In this document: positions 28,523 through 35,229 of the stretch, piece by piece | Layout of the letters: each line of letters begins with the position of its first letter | How positions within the stretch are numbered: position 1 is the stretch's first letter | Assembly (NCBI RefSeq): GCF_000020565.1 | Contig: NC_010830.1 | Location: 848,001 to 912,000, forward strand | Source of the DNA: Candidatus Amoebophilus asiaticus 5a2 | Lineage (GTDB): Bacteria; Bacteroidota; Bacteroidia; Cytophagales; Amoebophilaceae | Direction of reading: 5' to 3' | DNA: 64,000 nucleotides | Notes under the pieces: generated by a model | The model's database searches: none | The model's input: the letters and a program-made list of their open reading frames with translations, nothing else | What the model was told of the DNA's origin: nothing | Position numbers and translations under genes: made by a program

Positions 28523-28543
28523 AGAAGTAGGTTTTATGGAAGT

Positions 28544-29141
28544 GTGGATATAAGCGTTAATTTCCCAGCAGCAGAAGAGACTTCTAGCAATCCAGAGGAG
28601 GGGGCTAGTACAAAAGAAACCAAGCGAGAAGAAATAAGAAGGGGAAAGGAACGAGAAAAACCAGAAGAGGAGGAGAGACAACAAGAAAAAAGCTATTCTA
28701 TGAAAGTTGATGGGAGAGAGTTAAATCCGGATAATTATGTATTAAGTAACCCTCATATGGCGGAAAATATAATTAGTTTATATAAGGCTTTAGCAGAAGA
28801 ACTAAAACATCATCCTAATCCAAAATTACGTAATTTTCAATTTAAAGTTACAGGTGGGGATATATAGGAGCTGATGGTAAAGTATATTCGAGCACAAACC
28901 AACAAGTGATTCCCAATGCAGCTCGTAAAGGTGCACATATTGAACCTAAAGAGAAGCGAGGACAAGGTGCGCGGGCTGTGGATATAAGGATAAAATTATC
29001 TAATGGGTCAGATATGTTCCATTAGAGCTGATGAAAAGATTAGTTGAAAAACATACTGTATTTATATTTGATCCTGCAGCTTTACCAAAACATTATCCAG
29101 ACAAGCATTATCATTTACAACTACCTAAAGATCATAAGTAA
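28544..29141 (+). pseudogene. Orphan toxin-tip cassette: same linker, different C-terminal domain
   Basis: The first 125 bp after GTG 28544 repeat the linker before the lysozyme domain (27383-27507) with about three differences. Behind it lies a different domain: SNPHMAENIISLYKALAEEL, NFQFKVTGGD, then in another frame YIGADGKVYSSTNQQVIP and GARAVDIRIK, then in a third frame PLELMKRLVEKH and DKHYHLQLPKDHK. The GARAVDI plus HYHL pair is like the metal-site motifs of M15/hedgehog-type peptidases. Two frameshifts break it. There is no signal peptide, so it fits a silent tip cassette that can replace the lysozyme tip by recombination through the linker. The final TAA overlaps the next ATG. Confidence 0.6.
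28546..28670 (+). repeat. Linker repeat, copy 2 (before orphan tip domain)
   Basis: Second copy of the 125-bp linker repeat described at 27383-27507. Beyond it the two sequences have nothing in common, which marks the boundary of the exchanged tip. Confidence 0.88.
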
Positions 29142-29740
29142 TGAGATATTTTTTTATTAGTATTCTAATTATACTTACCGCTTATTTACCAGCACACAAA
29201 ATGTTGTGTAATTGTAGTACTGATCCTCTTCTACAAGAATTAGATCAGTTAGCTAAATCAAATGGAATGGAATTTGTTATAGGAAGCAAATTTCCTGTAA
29301 TTAACCCTTATGACAGCTATGGTTCCACTTATGTATTCGATTTTATATTCGAGCCAGAAAAAAATTCTGTAGATAACAGTGTATTATTCTTATGTAGGAA
29401 AAGGGATTATGTTAGAGAACACGAAGGTCCTGCTTTGGATTTAGTTCACAATTATCGCTATTTTCTAGTTTATGCAACAAAGATGAAACATGAAAATAAA
29501 TTTCAAATTCAGAATATAATATCAAATGCTGGCCTAAAAGGCATGTCCCTTTACTATGGGCATTTAGATATAGATTTATCTAAGTTCCGACAAATCGATA
29601 ATGAAGCAATTGCTGGACCTAAAGGAGTCCGAGTAAATTTTGTTAATGGTTGTGTCCCTATAGTTATTTCTTGCGAATCTTCAACACAAATTTTTGGTAT
29701 TGTTAAATTGGGATAGGATTAGTAAGTTAGAGGAAAAAGT

Positions 29741-30088
29741 ATGAATTGTCCTCGATGTAATAATACTCAAAGCTGTAAAGATGGAATTGTTAGAGGTAGA
29801 CAGCGCTACCAGTGTAAAAGTTGCCGTTTCCCTTACACAGTTAGTCACAAATCAGATGTTAAACCTCTATCTACTAAGCGAAAAGCGTTGCAATTATACT
29901 TAGAAGGATTAGGATTTCGAGCTATAGGGCGTATACTCAACATAAGCTATGGGACAGTCTATCAATGGGTAAAAGCATGTGGAGATCAAGTAAGTTTACC
30001 AGAAAGCCAAGATCAAGTAGATATAGTCGAGATGGATGAAATACACACATATGTGGGTTCAAAAAAGTCTACTGCTGGATATGGATAG
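29741..30088 (+). CDS. IS1-family transposase, InsA-like first frame
   Basis: 115 residues. An N-terminal zinc finger (CPRCNNTQSCKDG and YQCKSCRFPYT, four cysteines) precedes a helix-turn-helix (LGFRAIGRILNISYGTVYQW). It ends just after VEMDEIHTYVGSKK, which holds the first catalytic Asp of the IS1 DDE domain. Near 30060 the sequence A AAA AAG, in the right phase for a -1 slip, allows ribosomes to continue as VYCWIWIAVDRLSKRF into the second ORF. In IS1 the shifted product is the active transposase. Confidence 0.88.
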   Translation: MNCPRCNNTQSCKDGIVRGRQRYQCKSCRFPYTVSHKSDVKPLSTKRKALQLYLEGLGFRAIGRILNISYGTVYQWVKACGDQVSLPESQDQVDIVEMDEIHTYVGSKKSTAGYG

Positions 30089-30099
30089 CTGTTGATAGA

Positions 30100-30420
30100 T
30101 TGAGCAAGCGTTTTATATCATATGTGTGTGGAGATCGCTCGACACAAACCGGATTGAAGTTATGGGAGCGCGTCAAGGATATAGGCAAGCTGTATTGTAG
30201 TGATTATTGGAAAAGCTACCAGCAGTTTATTCCAAAAGATAAACACCGACAAAGCAAATCAGAAACTTATACAGTGGAAGGATATAATAGCTTAATTAGG
30301 CACTATTTAGCAAGATTTAAGCGTAAAGGAAAATGCTATAGCAAACAGGTGCACATGATAGAAAAATCGCTCAACCTGCTAATGGCCAAGCTAAATAATC
30401 AGCTGCCTATCTTAATTTAA
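30100..30420 (+). CDS. IS1-family transposase, InsB'-like second frame
   Basis: 106 residues from the drawn start; the frame is open further upstream to the slippery site near 30060. It contains the second catalytic Asp in LYCSDYWKSY and the Glu in YTVEGYNSLIRHYLARFKRK. It is made as the C-terminal half of a fusion of about 226 residues by -1 frameshifting rather than from its own start. The stop at 30418-30420 lies within the right inverted repeat, a normal arrangement for IS1. Confidence 0.86.
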   Translation: MSKRFISYVCGDRSTQTGLKLWERVKDIGKLYCSDYWKSYQQFIPKDKHRQSKSETYTVEGYNSLIRHYLARFKRKGKCYSKQVHMIEKSLNLLMAKLNNQLPILI

Positions 30421-30483
30421 CAATACCAAATTTTGTGCTATTACAATAATAAATGGTTAGAATACGTAGAAGTTGATGAGTAA

Positions 30484-31685
30484 AAAGCTTGTTATAAAGG
30501 TTTATTTATTAACTCATATGATGAAGAATCCACTAGGTATAAGTGACAATTCTATATTGACATTGAAGATATAAAAAAATAAATATACCTAAATGAGTGT
30601 AAAACACAAATATAAATTTGTTGTTGTGTTTTTATTTGTTAAGTGGATATTATCACTTACAATTACCAAATAAGCAAGAGTATGGTGAAGATTATTAATA
30701 AGCAAGTATTGTTTCTTGTAAAGAAACTTAAAATATTCGGCTTACTGTTGCTTTGCGTAGCTATTAAAAACCATAAAGTATATGTTAAAGAGCAAAAGTA
30801 TGACTTGCCGTATCCCACAGAGCTTGTAGAATAAGAAACTCATATTTTACTCTCAGTAGCAGGTTTATTATAACCAGCCTATCTATATGGAGGGTTTTAA
30901 CGTAGATAAAATTGGAGAAGATAGATAATAGACCTCTTTCGAAAGTAAACTTAAACCAGTTATAAACCTATTTAAGCGTAAGTGGTACCATAGTTTCGAA
31001 AGAGGTCTATTATTCCCATAACCAAAACCTAATTAAATGGATCGGCAACAAAAAGGTTAATAGAAGTATAGACAATCAGGAAACAGAAAAGTTAGCTAAG
31101 GAATTAATTTTAGAAGCAAATGCAATTTTAGAGAAACTATATGAATAGTAAAAACTTTATTTAGTAAGGAGGTCATTTTTTAAAGATCAATATAAATGAT
31201 GATGTGATATACATACTATGCGATTTCAAAGATAATGGGGTATTGGATTGAGAATTCAAAGATTAAATCATACCACCCATTTTAAGATAAATTAATGTAA
31301 ACAAGTTTCTTGAAGAGCGTTGAGCTAACCTATAACCTAAGAAAATTCTTCATTCAATAAGGTAAAGTAAGCATGAAAGCGCTAAACGATTATAAAGTAC
31401 ATATGCATGCTATGCGTAAAGGAAAAGAGAGGCATGTACTATTTATCGTACAGGCGATGCTCGCGTCTACTACTTAGATCAACATAGGTGGCTTGACTAC
31501 AATATTAATATAATTACTCTTTGGTTGCCAGGTGATTAAAGAGGTAAAGTGTATAAGGAATATATACAAAAATCAATAAGCTAGAAAGTAATTGATATAA
31601 TCTAAATTATAATACCTACTACTGCTAGAGGCCATCATAAAAATGCGTAACTTTACAACCAGTAAAACTACGTATATTTTTTGAA
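30484..31685. other. Decayed region between the IS1-hit gene and the M23 peptidase
   Basis: 1.2 kb with only fragments. A 63-codon ORF at 30643-30834 has one hydrophobic segment (IFGLLLLCVAI) and may be a gene remnant. A 77-bp inverted-repeat element lies at 30931-31007. After it a short frame reads LIKWIGNKKVNRSIDNQETE. Near 31375-31540 shifted frames read MHAMRKGKERH and DARVYYLDQHRWLDYN. I recognise none of them. Position suggests remains of further tip cassettes or partner genes. Confidence 0.4.
30931..31007. repeat. 77-bp inverted-repeat element with TA flanks
   Basis: Ends GACCTCTTTCGAAA and TTTCGAAAGAGGTC are perfect inverted repeats (14 bp), with TA on both sides (30929-30930 and 31008-31009). 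The GACC...GGTC and TA pattern is that of the 178-bp MITE and the intact IS5-family element, but the inner terminal bases differ, so it belongs to another, perhaps related, IS. No coding capacity. Confidence 0.7.
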
Positions 31686-32579
31686 GTGAAGCGAAGAAAA
31701 ACATTTACCAACTGGCTTATTACCCGTCATCAGGTAGTTATTCGTAATGAGGAAAACCTAGCTGAAAAAACTACCTTTAGTTTTAGCTATGCTAAACTTA
31801 TTACGTTAGGTTGTTTTACATTAATACTCTTCGTTTCTCTTAGTTTAGCATTATCTCGTACTATTTTAGGCAAGTGGCTAAACCCTGCTTATATAGAGCA
31901 AGAAAATAACAATAAGTTAATACAACTATATACTGCTTTAGAAAAATTAGAAGAGAGAAATACCCAACAGGATAAATTTATCAAGCTGTTTCAAGGCATT
32001 ATAGAAGAAAAGGGAAACGTAGTATATAAACTAGATGACTCGGATACTAGTAAACAGTTCAATAGTAGTAATCCAACTAAGCTGGAACCCAAGGATATTT
32101 TAGAATCTGTGGAAGTGGATGATGTTTTTGCTCCTTTGCACAACCAAGCAGAAGAGGAAAATACATCTTACCTTGCAGCCACTTCTTATAAGGTTGCTAC
32201 AAGTTTACCTGAGCTTTTTCTTTTTACACCGCTCGAGGGTGTTATTACTACCCCCTTTGATCCGAAAATTGAGCATTATGGATTAGATATTGTAGGTAAA
32301 GAAAATGAGCCGATTAAATGCATTGCTGATGGTATGGTTATATTATCCACTTGGACTGTGGAGACAGGCTGGATTATTATAGTACAACATAGTAAGAATT
32401 TAGTATCGGTATATAAGCACAATGCTACCTTATTTAAAAAGGCAGGCAACTTTGTAAAGAGTGGGGAAGTAATAGCCATTATGGGGAATTCAGGAGAGTT
32501 TTCTACAGGCCCTCATTTACACTTTGAACTATGGTATGATGGAAATGCTGTAAATCCTCAAGATTTTATACCATTTTAA
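31686..32579 (+). CDS. M23-family peptidase (LytM domain), membrane-anchored
   Basis: 297 residues with GTG start. A transmembrane segment at about 39-60 (LGCFTLILFVSLSLAL) is followed by a coiled-coil stretch (about 75-105). The LytM domain (about 185-297) has the zinc ligands in EHYGLDIV (HxxxD) and HLHFELW (HxH). Such enzymes cut peptide cross-links of peptidoglycan, or act as regulators. M23 genes next to bactofilin are a common pair with roles in cell shape. The bactofilin gene follows after 42 bp. Confidence 0.88.
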   Translation: MKRRKTFTNWLITRHQVVIRNEENLAEKTTFSFSYAKLITLGCFTLILFVSLSLALSRTILGKWLNPAYIEQENNNKLIQLYTALEKLEERNTQQDKFIKLFQGIIEEKGNVVYKLDDSDTSKQFNSSNPTKLEPKDILESVEVDDVFAPLHNQAEEENTSYLAATSYKVATSLPELFLFTPLEGVITTPFDPKIEHYGLDIVGKENEPIKCIADGMVILSTWTVETGWIIIVQHSKNLVSVYKHNATLFKKAGNFVKSGEVIAIMGNSGEFSTGPHLHFELWYDGNAVNPQDFIPF

Positions 32580-32621
32580 CAAAAGATATTTAGATATTGA
32601 CAATATAAATTATCAATAATC

Positions 32622-33107
32622 ATGTTTAGCAAAAGCAAAAAAGAAATGCAAACAGTGGAAATTAACAATTCAAGCAACATTATAGGGAAAGGTACAACCT
32701 TAGAAGGAAGTTTAACCACTGCTGGTAATATTAGAATAGAAGGTAAGCTAATTGGCTCGGTTAATACTAAAGCCAAACTGGTACTAGGTACTACTTCATG
32801 GGTAAAGGGTAATATTGTAGCACAGAATGCTGAGGTAGCAGGGGAAGTACATGGAACTATTGAAGTATCTGGTTTGCTTATACTTAAACCTACGGCAGTT
32901 ATACAAGGAGACATTATTACCAATAAGTTAGTTTTTGAGGAAGGAGCTAAGTTTAATGGTAAATGTAAAATGGATACTGCTGAACAATCGGCTAATACCA
33001 AAGACACAGCAGCTACTTGGAAATCGAATGGTAGTTTTTTTAGTAAAAAATCAGAATCACAACCAGTAGAAAATGTTGCCAAAGAACCACAACAAGCTTC
33101 TTCATAA
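32622..33107 (+). CDS. Bactofilin (polymer-forming cytoskeletal protein)
   Basis: 161 residues. The bactofilin core (about 18-115) is a right-handed beta-helix visible as short repeats ending in Gly and Ile/Val: NIIGKGTTLEGSLTTAGNIR, then IEGKLIGSV and VAGEVHGTIEVSGLLIL. A charged disordered tail follows. Bactofilins polymerise without nucleotide and often recruit M23 peptidases to shape the wall. The 3' end overlaps the start of the AtpZ gene by 35 bp, so the three genes form one operon. Confidence 0.92.
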   Translation: MFSKSKKEMQTVEINNSSNIIGKGTTLEGSLTTAGNIRIEGKLIGSVNTKAKLVLGTTSWVKGNIVAQNAEVAGEVHGTIEVSGLLILKPTAVIQGDIITNKLVFEEGAKFNGKCKMDTAEQSANTKDTAATWKSNGSFFSKKSESQPVENVAKEPQQASS

Positions 33108-33327
33108 TTATCTGCAATATGCCAGCTTAGGTATACAGATGGTAGTTGTTATGGGAGTTTCTACATGGATAGGTTTACGCCTAGACAAATACCTGGAATT
33201 AAGCTTTCCTATTTTTTTGTGCTTGTTCTCAGTAGGTTCTACTGTCTTAACCATGTATATAACCATAAAAAAACTGCTATGTCATATATCTAAGCACAAA
33301 GAAAAGGTTGAACAAGAAAATAAGTAA
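33073..33327 (+). CDS. AtpZ/AtpI-family small membrane protein
   Basis: 84 residues with two transmembrane segments (about 14-35 and 44-66). The first contains the family pattern YASLGIQMVVVMGVSTWIG and the second PIFLCLFSVGSTVLTMY. In Bacteroidota the gene usually sits between bactofilin and the ATP synthase genes (atpB and others). Here the ATP synthase genes do not follow: the next 530 bp are empty. It may have lost its partners or act elsewhere. Known AtpZ/AtpI proteins help rotor assembly or carry ions for the ATP synthase. Confidence 0.78.
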   Translation: MLPKNHNKLLHNYLQYASLGIQMVVVMGVSTWIGLRLDKYLELSFPIFLCLFSVGSTVLTMYITIKKLLCHISKHKEKVEQENK

Positions 33328-33861
33328 CTCATATTACACAAAACCAGAGGGCTAATTCCTATTTTAACTGTAAATCTTGTTTTTTACTAAAAAATTGCCT
33401 CTGTATCAGGTAAATTGATAAGCTTTAGGGTAGGGGAGGTATGTAAGTCATGGCAAACTTATACGAATCGACCTATAAATTTATAATGGACTGAGTTATT
33501 CCTTAGTAAGTATTTTTTGTAACTGGCTAGTTACGTCCCTTGTTGGAGTATCTCTTAATAACGTACGTCTATTGTAAATGATAGTGAAGCAATTTAGAAG
33601 GATAACTGTTTTATTAAATTACCAAGCCCTTTTTCATGGACTTGCGATGTGTGTTAGGGGTTAAAGGAGGTTCGTACTAACAAGTAGAAAGCTTTTGTTT
33701 AGTTGCCGAAAACTTAAAGTAATGCAGTTTCTTTAAATCTCCAGACACATTTTTTAACTATTTTCAGCTTACTAAAAGAATATCTTACTGTGGCGCAAAA
33801 TGGGCTACAGTAAGATATATGCATTCCTTAATAATATGTTGTTATTTGTAAGCTGACCGCC
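33328..33861. other. Intergenic region between convergent genes
   Basis: 534 bp with no gene. The only structure I see is a strong hairpin at 33780-33818 (see separate entry). The place where atpB would be expected by comparison with other Bacteroidota holds no trace of it. Confidence 0.5.
33780..33818. terminator. Hairpin, probable terminator between convergent genes
   Basis: ATATCTTACTGT is followed 15 bases later by its exact reverse complement ACAGTAAGATAT. The stem can grow inward by three pairs (one G-T). It lies between the end of the AtpZ operon and, 43 bp away, the end of the host-attachment-family gene on the minus strand. Leftward transcripts leave it into a T-rich run (TTCTTTTAG), so it best serves the minus-strand gene. 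Confidence 0.6.
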
Positions 33862-34266
33862 TTAACTAAAAACTTTTCTTTCAAGTTCCTGGAGGCTCAT
33901 TTGAGTGGCTTCAAGAGCTAAAGAATGTACTACGTTCCAATGAGGTTTTAATTTCTTTCGAATTAATCCAAGCATCTTAGGAGTAGCTACAAGAATCAAC
34001 GATTCATAGTGTTGCTCTTCCATGAAATGGTTTAAGGTATCCATTATTTTCTTAACAAAAGCTTGGCTCTCACTTTCTTTAAGATCTGTATGAGGATCAT
34101 AGAAATTGAGTCCTCCAATGGTACGCCCATTTCTTTTAGGATCAGGTTCGTGAGTATCTAAATCTTCATTAACCATCTCTAAGATAATGCGGTGAAGCCT
34201 TTTTTGTTCTCCAACAGCAAAATAGGCTTTTGCAGCATCTGCAACAATAACAAGTTTACGGTCCAT
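33862..34266 (-). CDS. Host-attachment family protein (Host_attach, AtsE-like)
   Basis: 134 residues. It has the typical start KLVIVADAAKAYFAV, a central FVKKIMDTLNHFM helix and the conserved end SLILVATPKMLGLIRKKL. The fold resembles the eRF1/baeRF archaeo-eukaryotic release factor domain. The family name comes from a plant-associated proteobacterium where a member was linked to attachment to host roots. Most members are uncharacterised, so a direct role in contact with the amoeba is not shown. It stands alone. Confidence 0.8.
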   Translation of the reverse strand: MDRKLVIVADAAKAYFAVGEQKRLHRIILEMVNEDLDTHEPDPKRNGRTIGGLNFYDPHTDLKESESQAFVKKIMDTLNHFMEEQHYESLILVATPKMLGLIRKKLKPHWNVVHSLALEATQMSLQELERKVFS

Positions 34267-34358
34267 AATTATCTCATGTAGATTGTATACTATATAAGCA
34301 AAGTAGCAATATTGCTTTAATAATTACATATATAGCAAAGCTTAATTTTAAAGAAATT

Positions 34359-34625
34359 TATTGGCGTCCATAATGCCCTTCCCAAGACAAAATTAATATT
34401 GTCCCTTTTCCTGTTATTTTATGTATGATCCTATCTTTATAATTTAACGACGAAAAATACAGCCTCTATAGACTTTGTATGAGTGTTTTAAAACCTCTGG
34501 TTTTCCACTGCCTGTTGTTTCCCAAGTGTGCAGTTTTATATCTGCTAATACCTTTTCAATATTATTTTTATTTTCTTCTTTTTCTCTAAAAGCTAGAATT
34601 CTCTTTCTTGTTTTTTATCTACAAA
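34359..34625 (-). pseudogene. Txe/YoeB-family toxin remnant
   Basis: Reading leftward, one frame gives IEKVLADIKLHTWETTGSGK then PEVLKHSYKVYRGCIFRR and stops. After adding back one T, the sequence continues LNYKDRIIHKITGKGTILIL then SWEGHYGRQ to the stop at 34359-34361. The order GxGKPE, LKH, RR, DR, HYG is that of YoeB/Txe mRNA interferases. The N-terminal third is not clear and no antitoxin gene is recognisable next to it. A single-base deletion and a lost start make it inactive. Confidence 0.68.
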
Positions 34626-34766
34626 GCTTAGGTTAGTAGGAACTGTGTTTTCTTTTGGGACAATTGGTTGATGAAGATTCCTTTCTAAAATATTTACTTT
34701 AATATAAGTAAACCTACGGGCCTTTTTTTCTTCTTTCCTTTTTCGTTTATTACCTCCTATATACTA

Positions 34767-34944
34767 GACCCGCTGCGAAACAACTGCCGTAAAAAAACAG
34801 AGGAGCATTTTGCACAATTCAGAAAATATAAAAAATAAGAATAGACGTTTAAAGTATAAAAAACGCAGGTTGAATTTTTATAAATAATAAATTTAACTCT
34901 CAAAAATCTAATGTTTTTATCGATCTTCTGTTTCGCAGCGGGTC
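34767..34944. repeat. MITE copy 2 (178 bp)
   Basis: Same length as the copy at 4481-4658 and similar to its reverse complement over the whole length. Ends GACCCGCTGCGAAAC and GTTTCGCAGCGGGTC; TA flanks at 34765-34766 and 34945-34946. The ends differ from copy 1 by the same two changes on both sides (TA to CG within the repeat), so the two ends changed together or by conversion. Confidence 0.85.
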
Positions 34945-35229
34945 TACTGTTGTAAATGTTTGTTTTTCTGTTAATAATTAGCTGAGCACAAGCTTTATAC
35001 TTACTAAGATTAATCATTTTAACCCTTTGCAATCATTGCAAGTCTATGAAAATAGGTGTGCCAATTTAGGGAAAATAGTCATTTCTCTGGATTGCTTCAC
35101 TACTGTTCGCAACGACCGTGCGTTATTATAAGTTACACCAATGAGCCTATACTAATCTGCATAAAGCATCTTTATATGTATGGTACCTTGAATAATAATA
35201 ATTTTTTAGAAGAGGTATGATAAAACTTC

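Larger units (their letters stand above)
29696..30427 (+). mobile_element. IS1-family element, 732 bp
   Basis: Ends GGTATTGTTAAATT at 29696 and its reverse complement ending at 30427 are perfect over 14 bp. The flanks AAATTTTT (29688-29695) and AAATTTTG (30428-30435) match in 7 of 8 positions, as expected for the 8-9 bp duplication of IS1. Inside are two ORFs joined by a slippery site. It lies in the 3' end of the gene at 29141. Confidence 0.82.
29141..30483 (+). pseudogene. Secreted small protein interrupted near its end by IS1; candidate immunity partner of the orphan tip
   Basis: The ORF 29141-29716 (191 residues) has a signal peptide (about 1-20, FFISILIILTAYLPA) and a globular domain without known motif. 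Its ATG overlaps the stop codon of the orphan tip (TAATG), a sign of translational coupling and of joint function. The last residues (FGIVKLG) are encoded by the left end of an IS1 element. Without the IS the gene would end TQILCYYNNKWLEYVEVDE at 30481-30483. So only about the last 17 residues were replaced, and the protein may still fold. Function unknown; immunity role is inference from position. Confidence 0.6.
34267..35229. other. Decayed region upstream of the first symporter-sensor gene
   Basis: 963 bp. It holds the remnant of a YoeB-type toxin (34359-34625, minus) and a 178-bp MITE (34767-34944). The other parts show no recognisable gene. The 200 bp before 35230 lie downstream of the symporter stop and contain no obvious hairpin. 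Confidence 0.5.

Noticed and set aside
23368-30483. Type VI or phage-tail-like secretion genes linked to the toxin-like locus
   Set aside because: I looked for tube, sheath, baseplate and VgrG genes in the window and saw none; the protein has its own lipoprotein signal.
32576-33082. 168-codon minus-strand frame opposite bactofilin
   Set aside because: Bactofilin on the plus strand is unambiguous; the long antisense frame results from its regular beta-helix codons.
33862-34266. Host-attachment protein as a proven amoeba adhesion factor
   Set aside because: The family name comes from one plant-associated case; the protein has no signal peptide and the fold suggests a release-factor-like domain.
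34757-35032. 91-codon minus-strand frame across the MITE
   Set aside because: It is mostly the MITE and its flank; the matching MITE at 4481 has no such frame.
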